Below, in pieces: positions 7,634-15,874 of a DNA stretch of 64,000 bases. Under the pieces are notes generated by a model. The model was given only the letters and a program-made list of their open reading frames with translations, was not told the DNA's origin and searched no databases. Position 1 is the stretch's first letter. Every line of letters starts with the position of its first letter. The stretch is from Caballeronia temeraria (GTDB lineage Bacteria; Pseudomonadota; Gammaproteobacteria; Burkholderiales; Burkholderiaceae). The DNA lies in contig NZ_FCOI02000004.1 in the NCBI RefSeq assembly GCF_001544795.2, forward strand, positions 248,001 through 312,000, read 5' to 3'. Position numbers and translations under genes: made by a program.

Positions 7634-9541
7634 ATGCAATTTCATCTCGACGGTTTCCGTGTCGGCGATCCGACGATCGAACCCGCTATCGATAACGCGC
7701 GCAGCGCCGATATGCCCGAGACGGTCGATGTGCTCATCGCCGGCAGCGGGCCGGCCGGACTCGTGCTGGCCGCTCAGCTCTCGCAATTTCCGTCGCTCGA
7801 TGTCCGCGTCGCCGAACGTCGTTCCGGACCGCTGCTGATGGGCCAGGCCGATGGCGTCGCGTGCCGGACCGTCGAGATGTTCCATGCGTTTGGCCTGAGC
7901 GAGCGCCTGCTGCGCGAAGCGTACTGGGTCAACGAAACGGTCTTCTGGCGGCCCGATGCGGACGATCGCGGCAATATCAGGCGTACCGGATGTGTTCAGG
8001 ACACCGAAACGGGATTGTCGGAGTTCCCGCATGTCATCGTCAATCAGGCGCGCGTGCAGGACTATCTGCTCGATGTGATGCGCCGTTCTTCACGGCGTCT
8101 CGAACCGGACTACGATCTCGAAGTCGTGAACGTCGAGCGCGACGATCAAGGTGACTATCCGCTGCGCGTCACGTTGCGCCGCACCGATGCCGCGCGGCTC
8201 GACGAAGTCGTCACTGTGCGTGCGCGCTATGTGGTGGGTTGCGATGGCGCCCGCAGCCGCGTGCGCGCCGCCATCGGACAGACGCTGCGTGGCGATGCGG
8301 CGAATCACGCATGGGGCGTGATGGACGCGCTCGCCGTCACGGACTTCCCGGACATTCGCCTGAAGGCCGCCATTCAGTCGGCGAGCAAAGGCAATCTGCT
8401 CATCATTCCGCGCGAAGGCGGCTATCTCGTGCGCTTCTACGTGGATCTGGGCGAGGTCACCGCGGAGAACCGCGACGCGATCAAGCAGATCACCGTCGAT
8501 CGCATCATTCAGACGGCGCAGCGGATTCTGCATCCCTATACGCTCGACGTGAAGGAAGTCGCGTGGTTCTCCGTGTACGAGGTCGGCCAGCGTCTGACAG
8601 ACCGTTTCGACGATGCCCTCGCCGCCGATGGCACATCGCGCGAGCCACGCGTGTTCATCGCGGGCGACGCCTGCCATACGCACAGCGCGAAGGCCGGTCA
8701 GGGCATGAACGTTTCGATGCAGGACGGCTTCAATCTCGGCTGGAAGCTCGGCGCGGTGCTGCGCGGTCTCGGCGATGCCGATCTGTTGCGCACGTATTCC
8801 GACGAGCGTCAGCCGATCGCGCAGGAACTCATCGATTTCGACAAGGAATGGTCCGCGATGATGGCCGCGCCGCCCAAAGACCCGAATCGGCCGGAAGCGG
8901 GCGGCGTCGATCCCGCCGAGTTGCAGGCGTACTTCGTGCGTGCCGGCCGCTATACGGCGGGCGTCGCGACGCGCTACCGGCCCGCGATGCTGACGGGCGA
9001 GCAGACGCATCAGTCGCTCGCGAGCGGCTTCGCTATCGGCACGCGCTTTCACTCGTCGCCTGTGATCCGGCTGGCGGATGCGAAGCCGATGCACCTCGGT
9101 CACGTCGCGCGCGCCGATGGACGCTGGCGTCTCTACGCGTTTGCGGACGCGAGCGGCAGCGCCCTTCGCGCGCTGTGCGAGCATCTCGCTACGTCGCCGG
9201 ATTCGGTGCTGCGGCTCGTCACGCCGGACGGCGCCGATCCGGACAGCGTGCTTGACCTGCGGGCCGTGTTGCAGCAGGATCATCGCGACGTGCGGCTGAA
9301 CGACTTGCCCGGCGTACTGCTGCCGCGCAAGGGACGTCATGGTCTCGTCGACTACGAAAAGGCATTTACCATCGATCCGTCGGCTGATATCTTCGACGCG
9401 CGCGGCATCGATCGCGAACGGGGCGCACTCGTCGTCGTCCGTCCGGATCAATATGTCGCGCATGTCCTGCCGCTGGACGCGTACGCGGAACTGAAAGCCT
9501 TTTTCCAGCCGATCTTTCCGCGTGCATCAACCCGCTCATGA
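7634..9541 (+). CDS. mobA: FAD aromatic hydroxylase, 3-hydroxybenzoate 4-monooxygenase-like
   Basis: 635 residues. ATG 7634 is chosen because a perfect AAGGAGGA SD lies 7-15 bases upstream. Group A flavoprotein monooxygenase: GxGxxG in IAGSGPAGLVLA, the DG motif in VVGCDGARSRVR, the FAD ribityl GD motif in FIAGDACHTHSAKAGQGMN, and a C-terminal thioredoxin-like domain (from about residue 470). The length and the opening stretch (QFPSLDVRVAERR, GQADGVACRTVEMF) match the phenol 2-monooxygenase/3-hydroxybenzoate 4-hydroxylase group. MobA of Comamonas converts 3-hydroxybenzoate to protocatechuate and is controlled by a MarR protein, MobR. A MarR gene follows here by 15 bases. Related phenol or resorcinol hydroxylases remain possible. 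Confidence 0.8.
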   Translation: MQFHLDGFRVGDPTIEPAIDNARSADMPETVDVLIAGSGPAGLVLAAQLSQFPSLDVRVAERRSGPLLMGQADGVACRTVEMFHAFGLSERLLREAYWVNETVFWRPDADDRGNIRRTGCVQDTETGLSEFPHVIVNQARVQDYLLDVMRRSSRRLEPDYDLEVVNVERDDQGDYPLRVTLRRTDAARLDEVVTVRARYVVGCDGARSRVRAAIGQTLRGDAANHAWGVMDALAVTDFPDIRLKAAIQSASKGNLLIIPREGGYLVRFYVDLGEVTAENRDAIKQITVDRIIQTAQRILHPYTLDVKEVAWFSVYEVGQRLTDRFDDALAADGTSREPRVFIAGDACHTHSAKAGQGMNVSMQDGFNLGWKLGAVLRGLGDADLLRTYSDERQPIAQELIDFDKEWSAMMAAPPKDPNRPEAGGVDPAELQAYFVRAGRYTAGVATRYRPAMLTGEQTHQSLASGFAIGTRFHSSPVIRLADAKPMHLGHVARADGRWRLYAFADASGSALRALCEHLATSPDSVLRLVTPDGADPDSVLDLRAVLQQDHRDVRLNDLPGVLLPRKGRHGLVDYEKAFTIDPSADIFDARGIDRERGALVVVRPDQYVAHVLPLDAYAELKAFFQPIFPRASTRS

Positions 9542-9556
9542 ACTAGTCAAATCAAA

Positions 9557-10000
9557 TTGCCGAAGAAAGAAGACGACCGCGGCGCGCTGACGAAATACAC
9601 GGGCAGTCTCGTGCGCCGCGCGCAACAGCGCCACGTCGCGGTGTGGCTTGCCGAGGTGTCTGCGGAAATCACGAGCGTGCAGTACGCGGCGCTCGAAATC
9701 CTGCACGAAACGCCCGGCGTCAATCAAAGACAACTCGGCGATCAGCTCGACGTAGACCGTTCGACCATCGCCGATCTCGTCGCGCGCATGGTGCGCAATG
9801 GTCTCATCGAACGATCCGATGATCCCGTCGACAAGCGCAGCTACGTGCTCTTTCTGACGGGCGCCGGCAAGAAGCAACTGCTGATGTTGCGACCGCGCGT
9901 CGATGAAGTCGAGCGCATTCTCACCACGCGGCTGACGTCGAAAGAGTGTGTGGAGTTGCGACGGCTGCTTTCGGCGCTGCTGCCGGAGAGCGAGGGATAA
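9557..10000 (+). CDS. MarR-family regulator (MobR-like)
   Basis: 147 residues from TTG 9557. The next in-frame ATG lies inside the winged helix, and the frame upstream is closed by the hydroxylase stop, so TTG is the only reasonable start. It has no clear SD and may be translated by reinitiation after the hydroxylase stop, 15 bases away. Winged HTH: GVNQRQLGDQLDVDRSTIADLVARMVRNGLIER, then a wing with DKRSYVLFLTGAGKK. By gene order it most likely represses the hydroxylase operon and responds to the phenolic substrate, as MobR does for mobA. Confidence 0.82.
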   Translation: MPKKEDDRGALTKYTGSLVRRAQQRHVAVWLAEVSAEITSVQYAALEILHETPGVNQRQLGDQLDVDRSTIADLVARMVRNGLIERSDDPVDKRSYVLFLTGAGKKQLLMLRPRVDEVERILTTRLTSKECVELRRLLSALLPESEG

Positions 10001-10001
10001 C

Positions 10002-10835
10002 GTGAAGCCCGATCACTGGCTCGTCGCGCGGCGCGATCCGGAAACGGGCATCGAAGGGCTGCGCGCGCATTTCAGCGGCCACGCCTACGATCCGCACGAT
10101 CACGACGACATGCTGGTCGGCTACACCGAGCAGGGCGTGCAACGTTTCCAGTGTCATCGGTCCTTGCATACGAGCGTGCCGGGCCGCGCGATCCTGATCG
10201 AACCCGGCGCGCTGCATGACGGTCATGCGCCCGAAGCGGGCGGCTTCACTTACGCGATGCTGTACCTGCCGCAAGGCTGGGTCGAGCGTGCGGTGCGCGA
10301 ACTGAATCTTCCGGGACTGCGCGGCGTCGAGGCGGCTTTTCGCCATACGCTGGTCGACGATCGACGCCTCGTCGATGCGATTCGCGCGGCATTTCTCGCG
10401 ATACATCACGACGAAGGCCGGCTCGCGCGCGACCAGACGCTCGATCATCTGCTGATGCGGCTCACCGGCCAGTTGCACGACGCGCCAGCGAAGCACCAAC
10501 TCGCGATGCCGCCCGCCGCCCTTCGCGTGCGCGATCTGCTGCACGAACAGATGGACGGCAACATCGGACTGGATGAACTCGCGGCCGTCGCCGGGATGGA
10601 CCGGTTCCGCCTGACGCGCCTCTTCAAGCGCACGTTCGGCACGTCGCCGCACGCGTATCTCGTGCACGTGCGTCTGCGCGCCGCGCGACGGTTGCTGGCG
10701 GCGGGTCAGCGGCCCGCGCAGGTAGCCGCGATCGTCGGATTCTCGGATCAGAGTCATCTTGGCCGCTGGTTTCATCGCGCGTACCGGATGACGCCGGCGG
10801 CGTATCGGCAGATGTGCACAAACGTTCCAGACTGA
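10002..10835 (+). CDS. AraC-family transcriptional regulator
   Basis: 277 residues from GTG 10002, one base after the MarR stop. The SD is AGCGAGGGATAA inside the end of the MarR gene. N-terminal cupin-like AraC ligand domain (FSGHAYDPHDHDDMLVGYTEQG), C-terminal pair of HTH motifs (LDELAAVAGMDRFRLTRLFKRTFGTSPHAYLVHVRLRAARRLL and AQVAAIVGFSDQSHLGRWFHRAYRMTPAAYRQ). The close spacing to the DUF2000 gene downstream suggests a functional pair; such AraC proteins commonly sit beside DUF2000 or LysE-type exporters. Confidence 0.88.
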   Translation: MKPDHWLVARRDPETGIEGLRAHFSGHAYDPHDHDDMLVGYTEQGVQRFQCHRSLHTSVPGRAILIEPGALHDGHAPEAGGFTYAMLYLPQGWVERAVRELNLPGLRGVEAAFRHTLVDDRRLVDAIRAAFLAIHHDEGRLARDQTLDHLLMRLTGQLHDAPAKHQLAMPPAALRVRDLLHEQMDGNIGLDELAAVAGMDRFRLTRLFKRTFGTSPHAYLVHVRLRAARRLLAAGQRPAQVAAIVGFSDQSHLGRWFHRAYRMTPAAYRQMCTNVPD

Positions 10836-10878
10836 TCGCCGCGAATCGCGGAGCATGAGCGTTCAAGGAGAAACGTTC

Positions 10879-11286
10879 ATGTTCGATACGAAAGTGGCGC
10901 TGATCGTCCGCGACGATCTGCCGGTCTGGCAAAAACTCAATGTCGTCGCATTTCTCGCGACCGGCGTGGCGGCGGCTGCGCCCGAAGCGCTGGGCGAACC
11001 TTACGAGGACGCCGCCGGAATCCGCTATGGCCGCATGCTCGGCCAGCCGATGCTCGTCTTCACCGCCGATCTGCCCGGCCTGCAAGCCGCGCATCGGCAG
11101 GCGCTTGCGCGCGAGCTCAGGATCGTGCCGTACGTCCACGCGATGTTTTCCACCGGACACGATGCAGCGAATCGCGAGGCATTCCGCGCGCAGGATGCGG
11201 CGAATCTGGACCTCGTGGGCCTCGCGCTGCATGGCGCCAAAAAGGCCGTGGACAAGGCGGTGAAGGGGCTGGCCTTGCATGGCTGA
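10879..11286 (+). CDS. DUF2000 family protein
   Basis: 135 residues; ATG 10879 is preceded by an AAGGAG SD (10865-10870). The whole chain fits DUF2000: it opens FDTKVALIVRDDLPVWQKLNVVAFLATGVA and has the central LGQPMLVFTADLPGL segment. The family has a PTH2-like fold and no firmly assigned reaction. It follows the AraC gene by 43 bases and is probably co-expressed with it. Function not assigned. Confidence 0.82.
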   Translation: MFDTKVALIVRDDLPVWQKLNVVAFLATGVAAAAPEALGEPYEDAAGIRYGRMLGQPMLVFTADLPGLQAAHRQALARELRIVPYVHAMFSTGHDAANREAFRAQDAANLDLVGLALHGAKKAVDKAVKGLALHG

Positions 11287-11291
11287 CGACG

Positions 11292-11310
11292 CAAAAACCG
11301 CGCGTTTTTG
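11292..11310. terminator. Possible terminator hairpin
   Basis: CAAAAAC-CGCGC-GTTTTTG forms a 7-bp stem with a 5-base loop directly after the DUF2000 stop. The stem is A/T rich and the T run lies inside it, so it is only a weak candidate for intrinsic termination. Confidence 0.3.
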
Positions 11311-11352
11311 TCTTGTTAGTATCGTCGGGCGGCCAATCCTCGGACACCGGAC

Positions 11353-11970
11353 ATGACCACCGTCGATATCTCTCTCGTCCTTTTCGACATGGAAGGCGTG
11401 CTGACGCATTACGACCGCGAGGCCCGCGTCGCGCATCTGGCGGCGACCACGCATTGCACGCCCGATGCAGTGCGTCATGCGATCTGGGGCTCGGGTCTCG
11501 AAGCGCGCGCCGATGCGGGGATCATCGACGACGCGGAATATCTCGCTACGCTCGGCGCGATGCTGAACTACCCGCTCGGCAAAGACGAGTGGCTCGCGTC
11601 GCGGCGCGCATCGATTACGCCGAACGAGCGGACGCTCGCGCTCGCCGGGCAGCTTCAAAAGTCCCGCGCGATCGCGATCCTGACCAACAATTGCCACCTG
11701 GTCACGGATCATCTCGCTTATCTCAATCCTGCCGTCGATCGCCTGTTCGGCAAGGCGGTGTATTCGTCCGCGTCCTTCGGTGCGACGAAGCCCGCGCCGC
11801 AGACGTACGTTCGCTGCGTGGAGGAAATCGGCGCGCGGCCAAGCGAAACGCTTTTCATCGACGACACCGAAGCCAACGTGCGCGGCGCAGTCGATGCAGG
11901 GCTGCTGGGCTACACGTTCGACAACGCCGAGGCGCTCGAAAGCGAGTTCGAACGCCTGGGCCTTCTATGA
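11353..11970 (+). CDS. HAD-superfamily hydrolase (subfamily IA)
   Basis: 205 residues. HAD motifs in order: motif I FDMEGVL (nucleophile Asp12), a helical cap (about 20-85), motif II ILTNN, motif III Lys in ATKPAPQTY, motif IV FIDDTEANV. Position +2 of motif I, normally Asp in phosphatases, is Glu14. This could still act as general acid, or could mark a different reaction. It resembles putative hydrolases of the HAD-IA group that act on small phosphorylated metabolites. It overlaps the convergent acetyltransferase gene by six bases. Confidence 0.85.
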   Translation: MTTVDISLVLFDMEGVLTHYDREARVAHLAATTHCTPDAVRHAIWGSGLEARADAGIIDDAEYLATLGAMLNYPLGKDEWLASRRASITPNERTLALAGQLQKSRAIAILTNNCHLVTDHLAYLNPAVDRLFGKAVYSSASFGATKPAPQTYVRCVEEIGARPSETLFIDDTEANVRGAVDAGLLGYTFDNAEALESEFERLGLL

Positions 11971-12516
11971 CCGGACGCGCGCCGGGTTCCCCACGGCGGT
12001 AGCGCCCGCCGCCACATCTCGCGTGACGATGCTGCCCGCGCCGATCAACGCGTCATCGCCGATCGTCACGCCCGGCAGGATGATCGCGCCCGCGCCGATC
12101 CACACGTTACGGCCGATCCGCACGGGCCGGCCCAGTTCCAGACCGGTCGCGCGAACGGCCGGATCGCGGGGATGATCGGCGGTCAGAATCTGCACGCCCG
12201 TCGCGATCTGCGTCATGTCGCCGATTTCCACCGCGACGACGTCGAGAATCGTGCAGCCGTAGTTCATGAACACGCCCGCGCCGAGACTGATGTTGTAGCC
12301 GTAGTCGCAATGAAACGGCGGGCGCACCATCGCGTCCGGTCCGACGGCCGCGAACCGTTCTTTCATGAGCTGATACCTGTCGGCGAGCGGCATGTCGATC
12401 GCGCCGTTGAAGCGCGCCATCCACGCACGGGCCGCCGCCTGATCGGCCTGAATTTCAGCGTCGTTGGCGGTGTACAACTCGCCGGCCAGCATCTTGTCCT
12501 TTTCGGTTCGAGTCAT
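11965..12516 (-). CDS. Maltose O-acetyltransferase-like hexapeptide-repeat transferase
   Basis: 183 residues from ATG 12516, the family's usual length; an AAAGGA SD lies about 8-13 bases upstream, which favours this start over ATG 12537. N-terminal Mac segment (KDKMLAGELYTANDAEIQADQ), then a left-handed beta helix of hexapeptide repeats (FHCDYGYNISLGAGVFMNYGC, IGRNVWIGAGAIILPGVTIGDDALIGAGSIVTRDV). The catalytic His lies in LTADHPRD. It transfers acetyl from acetyl-CoA to a sugar or related acceptor in the cytosol. The true acceptor is unknown, as for most maa/NodL homologues. Confidence 0.88.
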   Translation of the reverse strand: MTRTEKDKMLAGELYTANDAEIQADQAAARAWMARFNGAIDMPLADRYQLMKERFAAVGPDAMVRPPFHCDYGYNISLGAGVFMNYGCTILDVVAVEIGDMTQIATGVQILTADHPRDPAVRATGLELGRPVRIGRNVWIGAGAIILPGVTIGDDALIGAGSIVTRDVAAGATAVGNPARVRS

Positions 12517-12758
12517 CTGCAAGTCCTTTGAAATCATCGATCGGCAAGTCGCCGAACAATCGTTCACACACGGCGGGGCTAAGTATTTAACCCGAATACG
12601 AAACGCCCGGATTGGACAGAAAATACGTACCGAAACCTTTTTTGTCCGGAGACATTCACGGTATAGCACGCCGAGTGACGGGCTTTCAGGCCCGCGTTCC
12701 GCAAACGCCCGCGATGCTGGCTAACGCGTATGACCTTCCTTTGATGGAGTGCTCTGTC

Positions 12759-13895
12759 ATGAAAACGTTCGTTTCCCTCTTCGCGGCGTCCGCGCTCTGC
12801 GTGGCTCCGCTCGTCGCAGGCGCCCAGCAAACTGTCCGGATCGGACTGTCGGCGCCGCTTACCGGCATCAGTGCATCGAACGGCAAGGATCTGGAGAACG
12901 GCGTGCGGCTCGCCATCGAAGAGGCGAACGCCAAGCACATCGAGATCGAAGGGCAGCCGGTTCAGTTCGAGCTCGCATCCGTCGATGATCAGGGTGATCC
13001 ACGCATCGGCGTTCAGGTGGCGCAGAAGCTCGTCGACGATGGCGTGGTCGCCGTCGTCGGTTACTACAACTCCGGCGTCGCGTTGCCCTCCTCGCCGATC
13101 TTCGCACGCGCCGGCATCCCGCTGCTCGATCCGGCCGCAACCAATCCGACGATCACACGTCAGGGCTTGAACAACGTGTTCCGCATCATCGCGACCGACA
13201 CACAGAATTCCGGCAACGCCGGCACCTATGCCGTGAAGGTCACGAAAGCGAAGCGCATCGCCGTCATGGACGACCGCACGGCCTTCGGGCAAGGCGCGGT
13301 CGAAGAGTTCAGGAAGGCCGTGCAGGCGGCGGGCGGCCAGGTCGTATCGGAGGAATACACCAACGACAAAGCCGTCGAGTTCAATGCGCAACTGACGAAC
13401 ATCAAGGCCGCCAATGCCGACCTTTTGTACTTCGGCGGACTCGATGGTCAGGCGGGGCTGATCGTCAAGCGCATGAAGCAGCTCGGCATCCGCGCGCAGT
13501 TCGTCGGAAGCGGCGGGATTGCGGATAGCGTGTTCATCAGCTCGGCCGGAAGCGCGGCGGAAGGCGCGATGGCCTGGGAGTATGGGCGTCCTGTCGATTC
13601 ATTGCCCGAAGGCCGCGCGTTCGCGCAGAAATTCAAGAAGCGCTTCGGCGCGGATACGCTGACTTATGCGCCGTTTGCGTATGACTGCGCGTGGCTCGCC
13701 ATCACAGCGATGAAGCAGGCGAATTCGGTGAAGCCCGCCGTATTCATGCAAACGCTGCGCACGATTCAGTACAACGGCATCACCGGTCATATCTCGTTCG
13801 ATAAATACGGCGATCTGAACAACCCGACATCGACGCTCTATCAGGTCAAGGCGATGAAGTGGCAGCCGGTAACGACGATTGGGGCGGAGAAGTAG
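12759..13895 (+). CDS. Branched-chain amino-acid ABC transporter, periplasmic binding protein (LivK-like)
   Basis: 378 residues, ATG 12759 with GGAG about 10 bases upstream. Signal peptide MKTFVSLFAASALCVAPLVAGAQQ, cleavage after GA. Periplasmic type I fold: VRIGLSAPLTGISASNGKDLENGVRLAIEEAN, then AVVGYYNSGVALPSSPIFARAGIPLLDPAATNP with the ligand-contact Ser/Thr residues. No permease or ATPase gene is adjacent, so it must share a membrane complex encoded elsewhere. LivK-type proteins in Burkholderiales also bind aromatic acids and amides, so the name does not fix the ligand. Confidence 0.88.
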   Translation: MKTFVSLFAASALCVAPLVAGAQQTVRIGLSAPLTGISASNGKDLENGVRLAIEEANAKHIEIEGQPVQFELASVDDQGDPRIGVQVAQKLVDDGVVAVVGYYNSGVALPSSPIFARAGIPLLDPAATNPTITRQGLNNVFRIIATDTQNSGNAGTYAVKVTKAKRIAVMDDRTAFGQGAVEEFRKAVQAAGGQVVSEEYTNDKAVEFNAQLTNIKAANADLLYFGGLDGQAGLIVKRMKQLGIRAQFVGSGGIADSVFISSAGSAAEGAMAWEYGRPVDSLPEGRAFAQKFKKRFGADTLTYAPFAYDCAWLAITAMKQANSVKPAVFMQTLRTIQYNGITGHISFDKYGDLNNPTSTLYQVKAMKWQPVTTIGAEK

Positions 13896-13952
13896 GTCAA
13901 CGCGTCCACCCGCGCCGCCCCTCGATATCGTTCGGATTCCGAATTTGATGTA

Positions 13953-14399
13953 TCAGCGCTCGCCGCCCCAAAGATCGTCGACCGCGCGGATCGCCAGCAG
14001 GTAGCCGTTCGCGCCAGCCCCGCAGATCACCGCGGTTGCCGCGACCGAGATCGTCGAGTGACGATACTCCTCGGAGCGCCGGTGAATGTTCGTGATGTGC
14101 AACTCCACCACCGTGCGGCGGATCAGCTTGACCGCGTCGAGCACCGGAATCCGTCCGAACGAAAAGCCGGCCGGGTTGATGATCAGCGCGGCGTCCTGCA
14201 GGAACGCTTCCTGAATCCATTCGATCAACTGGCTTTCGCTGTTGGTCTGACGGAACGCGCAGTCGAACTTGAGATCCTCGGCCAGCGCGAGACAGTTCTG
14301 TTCGATGTCCTTGAGCGTCGTCGTGCCGTAAATATGCGGCTCCCGCGCGCCCAGCATGTTCAGGTTGGAGCCATTGAGGATATAGAGTTTGCGAGTCAT
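13953..14399 (-). CDS. aroQ: Type II 3-dehydroquinate dehydratase
   Basis: 148 residues. Type II dehydroquinase signatures: ILNGSNLNMLGAREPHIYG with the catalytic Tyr of IYG, the QTNSES segment, INPAGFSF (NPA/G substrate loop), ELHITNIHRR with catalytic His and Arg. It interconverts 3-dehydroquinate and 3-dehydroshikimate. It lies 4 bases downstream of an MHS carrier on the same strand and under a divergent IclR regulator, so the role is more likely catabolic (quinate/shikimate) than biosynthetic. A second copy is at 58982-59428. The two proteins are clearly different in sequence (ILNGSNLN versus LHGVNLN). Confidence 0.93.
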   Translation of the reverse strand: MTRKLYILNGSNLNMLGAREPHIYGTTTLKDIEQNCLALAEDLKFDCAFRQTNSESQLIEWIQEAFLQDAALIINPAGFSFGRIPVLDAVKLIRRTVVELHITNIHRRSEEYRHSTISVAATAVICGAGANGYLLAIRAVDDLWGGER

Positions 14400-14403
14400 G
14401 GTG

Positions 14404-15747
14404 TCAGTGTGTGGCGCTACGTTCGAGGGCCATGTCCTTGGTTTCCCGCGACGTGGCGATCATGAGGAAGGAGAGCAGGTTCAGCGAACCGCAGACAGCG
14501 ACGATGGCCCACGGCGAGCCATGAAAGGCGTTGAGCAGCGCCACGGCAACGATAGGCATCGGCCCGCCGGTCAGCAGATTGGCTCCCGAGTACGACAGCG
14601 CGGACCCCGTGTAACGCGCCTCGGTCGGGAACGACTCGGCGAACCACACCGGCTGGATGCCGCTCTGGAATTGCGTGAAGCCGAGGAAGGCGCCCATCAC
14701 GGCCATCGTCATGACGATCGAGTGCTGGTTGAGGATCGGAAAGTAGATCAGGCAGCAGACCAGCGTGCAGAACGAGCCGATCATCAGCGCGCCTCTTCGG
14801 CCGATCCGGTCGCTCAGATAGCCGCCCGCCAGCGCGCCGACGATGGCGCAGACATTCGCGACCATCAGCAGCATGAAGCCGGTCTGCTTGGGCACGCCGA
14901 GGTTCTTCGTCAGATAGCTGAGCGAGAACACCACGATCAGATAGAACAGCGCAGCCGGGCCGCAGAAGAACAGCGTCAGGCGCAGCGCGGTTCGCCAGTG
15001 AAACTTGAAGACGATGCCGAGCGGATTGGCGGCGCGTGCGCCTTCGCCCTTCTTCTTGAGCGCCTCGAAGGCCGGTGTCTCGCTGACCTTCATGCGGATA
15101 TAGATGCCCAGCAGCACGAGCACGAAGCTCGCGAGGAACGGGATTCTCCATCCGAACGATTCGAAGTCATCGGCTGAAAGCGAACTGGACAACGCAAAGA
15201 GAGCGAAATTGGCGAGGATCTGACTGAGCGGCGAACAAATGCCGAGCAGGCCCGAATACAGCCCGCGTTTTGTCGCGGACGCGTGTTCGACCGCCATCAA
15301 CTGTGCACCCGTGGATTCGCCGCCGAGCGCAAAACCCTGAACGATGCGCAGCGACACGAGCAAGACCGGCGCAAGAATGCCGACTTGCTGATAGGTGGGC
15401 AGCAGTCCCATCAGGAACGACGACGCGCCCATTACCGAAACCGTTATCAGCATCAGATTGCGGCGTCCCCAGCGATCACCGAGCATGCCGCAAATCACCG
15501 CGCCGAGCGGACGTGCCGCAAGCCCGGCCCAGAAACTCGCCAGGGACGCGAGCAGCGAAGCGGTCGGGTCGAGCGACGGGAAAAACAGCTTCGGAAAGAT
15601 CGTAGCGGCGACCACGCCGTACAACGCGAAGTCGAACCATTCCAGCGCCGTTCCGACGGTGGCGCCGGCCACCGCGCGACGCGCCATCGAGTGAGCCTGC
15701 GCGGACCGTTCGCCCGCGGCAATGTCTGAGTCAGCAGGAACTGACAT
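14404..15747 (-). CDS. MHS-family MFS transporter (shikimate/dicarboxylate type)
   Basis: 447 residues. Metabolite:H+ symporter branch of MFS: GATVGTALEWFDFALYG at helix 1, FPSLDPTASLLASLASFWAGLAARPLGAVICGMLGDRWGRR in helices 2-3, RIVQGFALGGESTGA in helix 5, and a long central loop (KVSETPAFEALKKKGEG). Twelve membrane helices. Known family members carry shikimate, proline/betaine, citrate and alpha-ketoglutarate. Coupling with aroQ favours shikimate, quinate or dehydroshikimate. Probably regulated by the divergent IclR protein. Confidence 0.88.
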   Translation of the reverse strand: MSVPADSDIAAGERSAQAHSMARRAVAGATVGTALEWFDFALYGVVAATIFPKLFFPSLDPTASLLASLASFWAGLAARPLGAVICGMLGDRWGRRNLMLITVSVMGASSFLMGLLPTYQQVGILAPVLLVSLRIVQGFALGGESTGAQLMAVEHASATKRGLYSGLLGICSPLSQILANFALFALSSSLSADDFESFGWRIPFLASFVLVLLGIYIRMKVSETPAFEALKKKGEGARAANPLGIVFKFHWRTALRLTLFFCGPAALFYLIVVFSLSYLTKNLGVPKQTGFMLLMVANVCAIVGALAGGYLSDRIGRRGALMIGSFCTLVCCLIYFPILNQHSIVMTMAVMGAFLGFTQFQSGIQPVWFAESFPTEARYTGSALSYSGANLLTGGPMPIVAVALLNAFHGSPWAIVAVCGSLNLLSFLMIATSRETKDMALERSATH

Positions 15748-15830
15748 GATGTCTCCAGTATTTTAGGTAGTGTGAAGCGTTCGTTTCCGGCTGCGAACAA
15801 GTGCTATTGTTTGCGCTTGAAAAGCGGGGC

Positions 15831-15845
15831 GTTCCGGAGCGGAAC
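15831..15845. promoter_or_regulatory. IclR operator candidate
   Basis: GTTCCG-GAG-CGGAAC, a perfect 6-bp inverted repeat with a 3-base centre, lies 30 bases before the IclR gene start and 84 bases before the divergent MHS gene. The length and spacing resemble known IclR-type operators. Confidence 0.55.
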
Positions 15846-15874
15846 TGCATTTCACATGACGAAATCGACGCGAA

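Noticed and set aside
12759..13895. Complete branched-chain amino-acid ABC transporter operon
   Set aside because: Only the binding protein is present; neighbours on both sides are unrelated and on the opposite strand.
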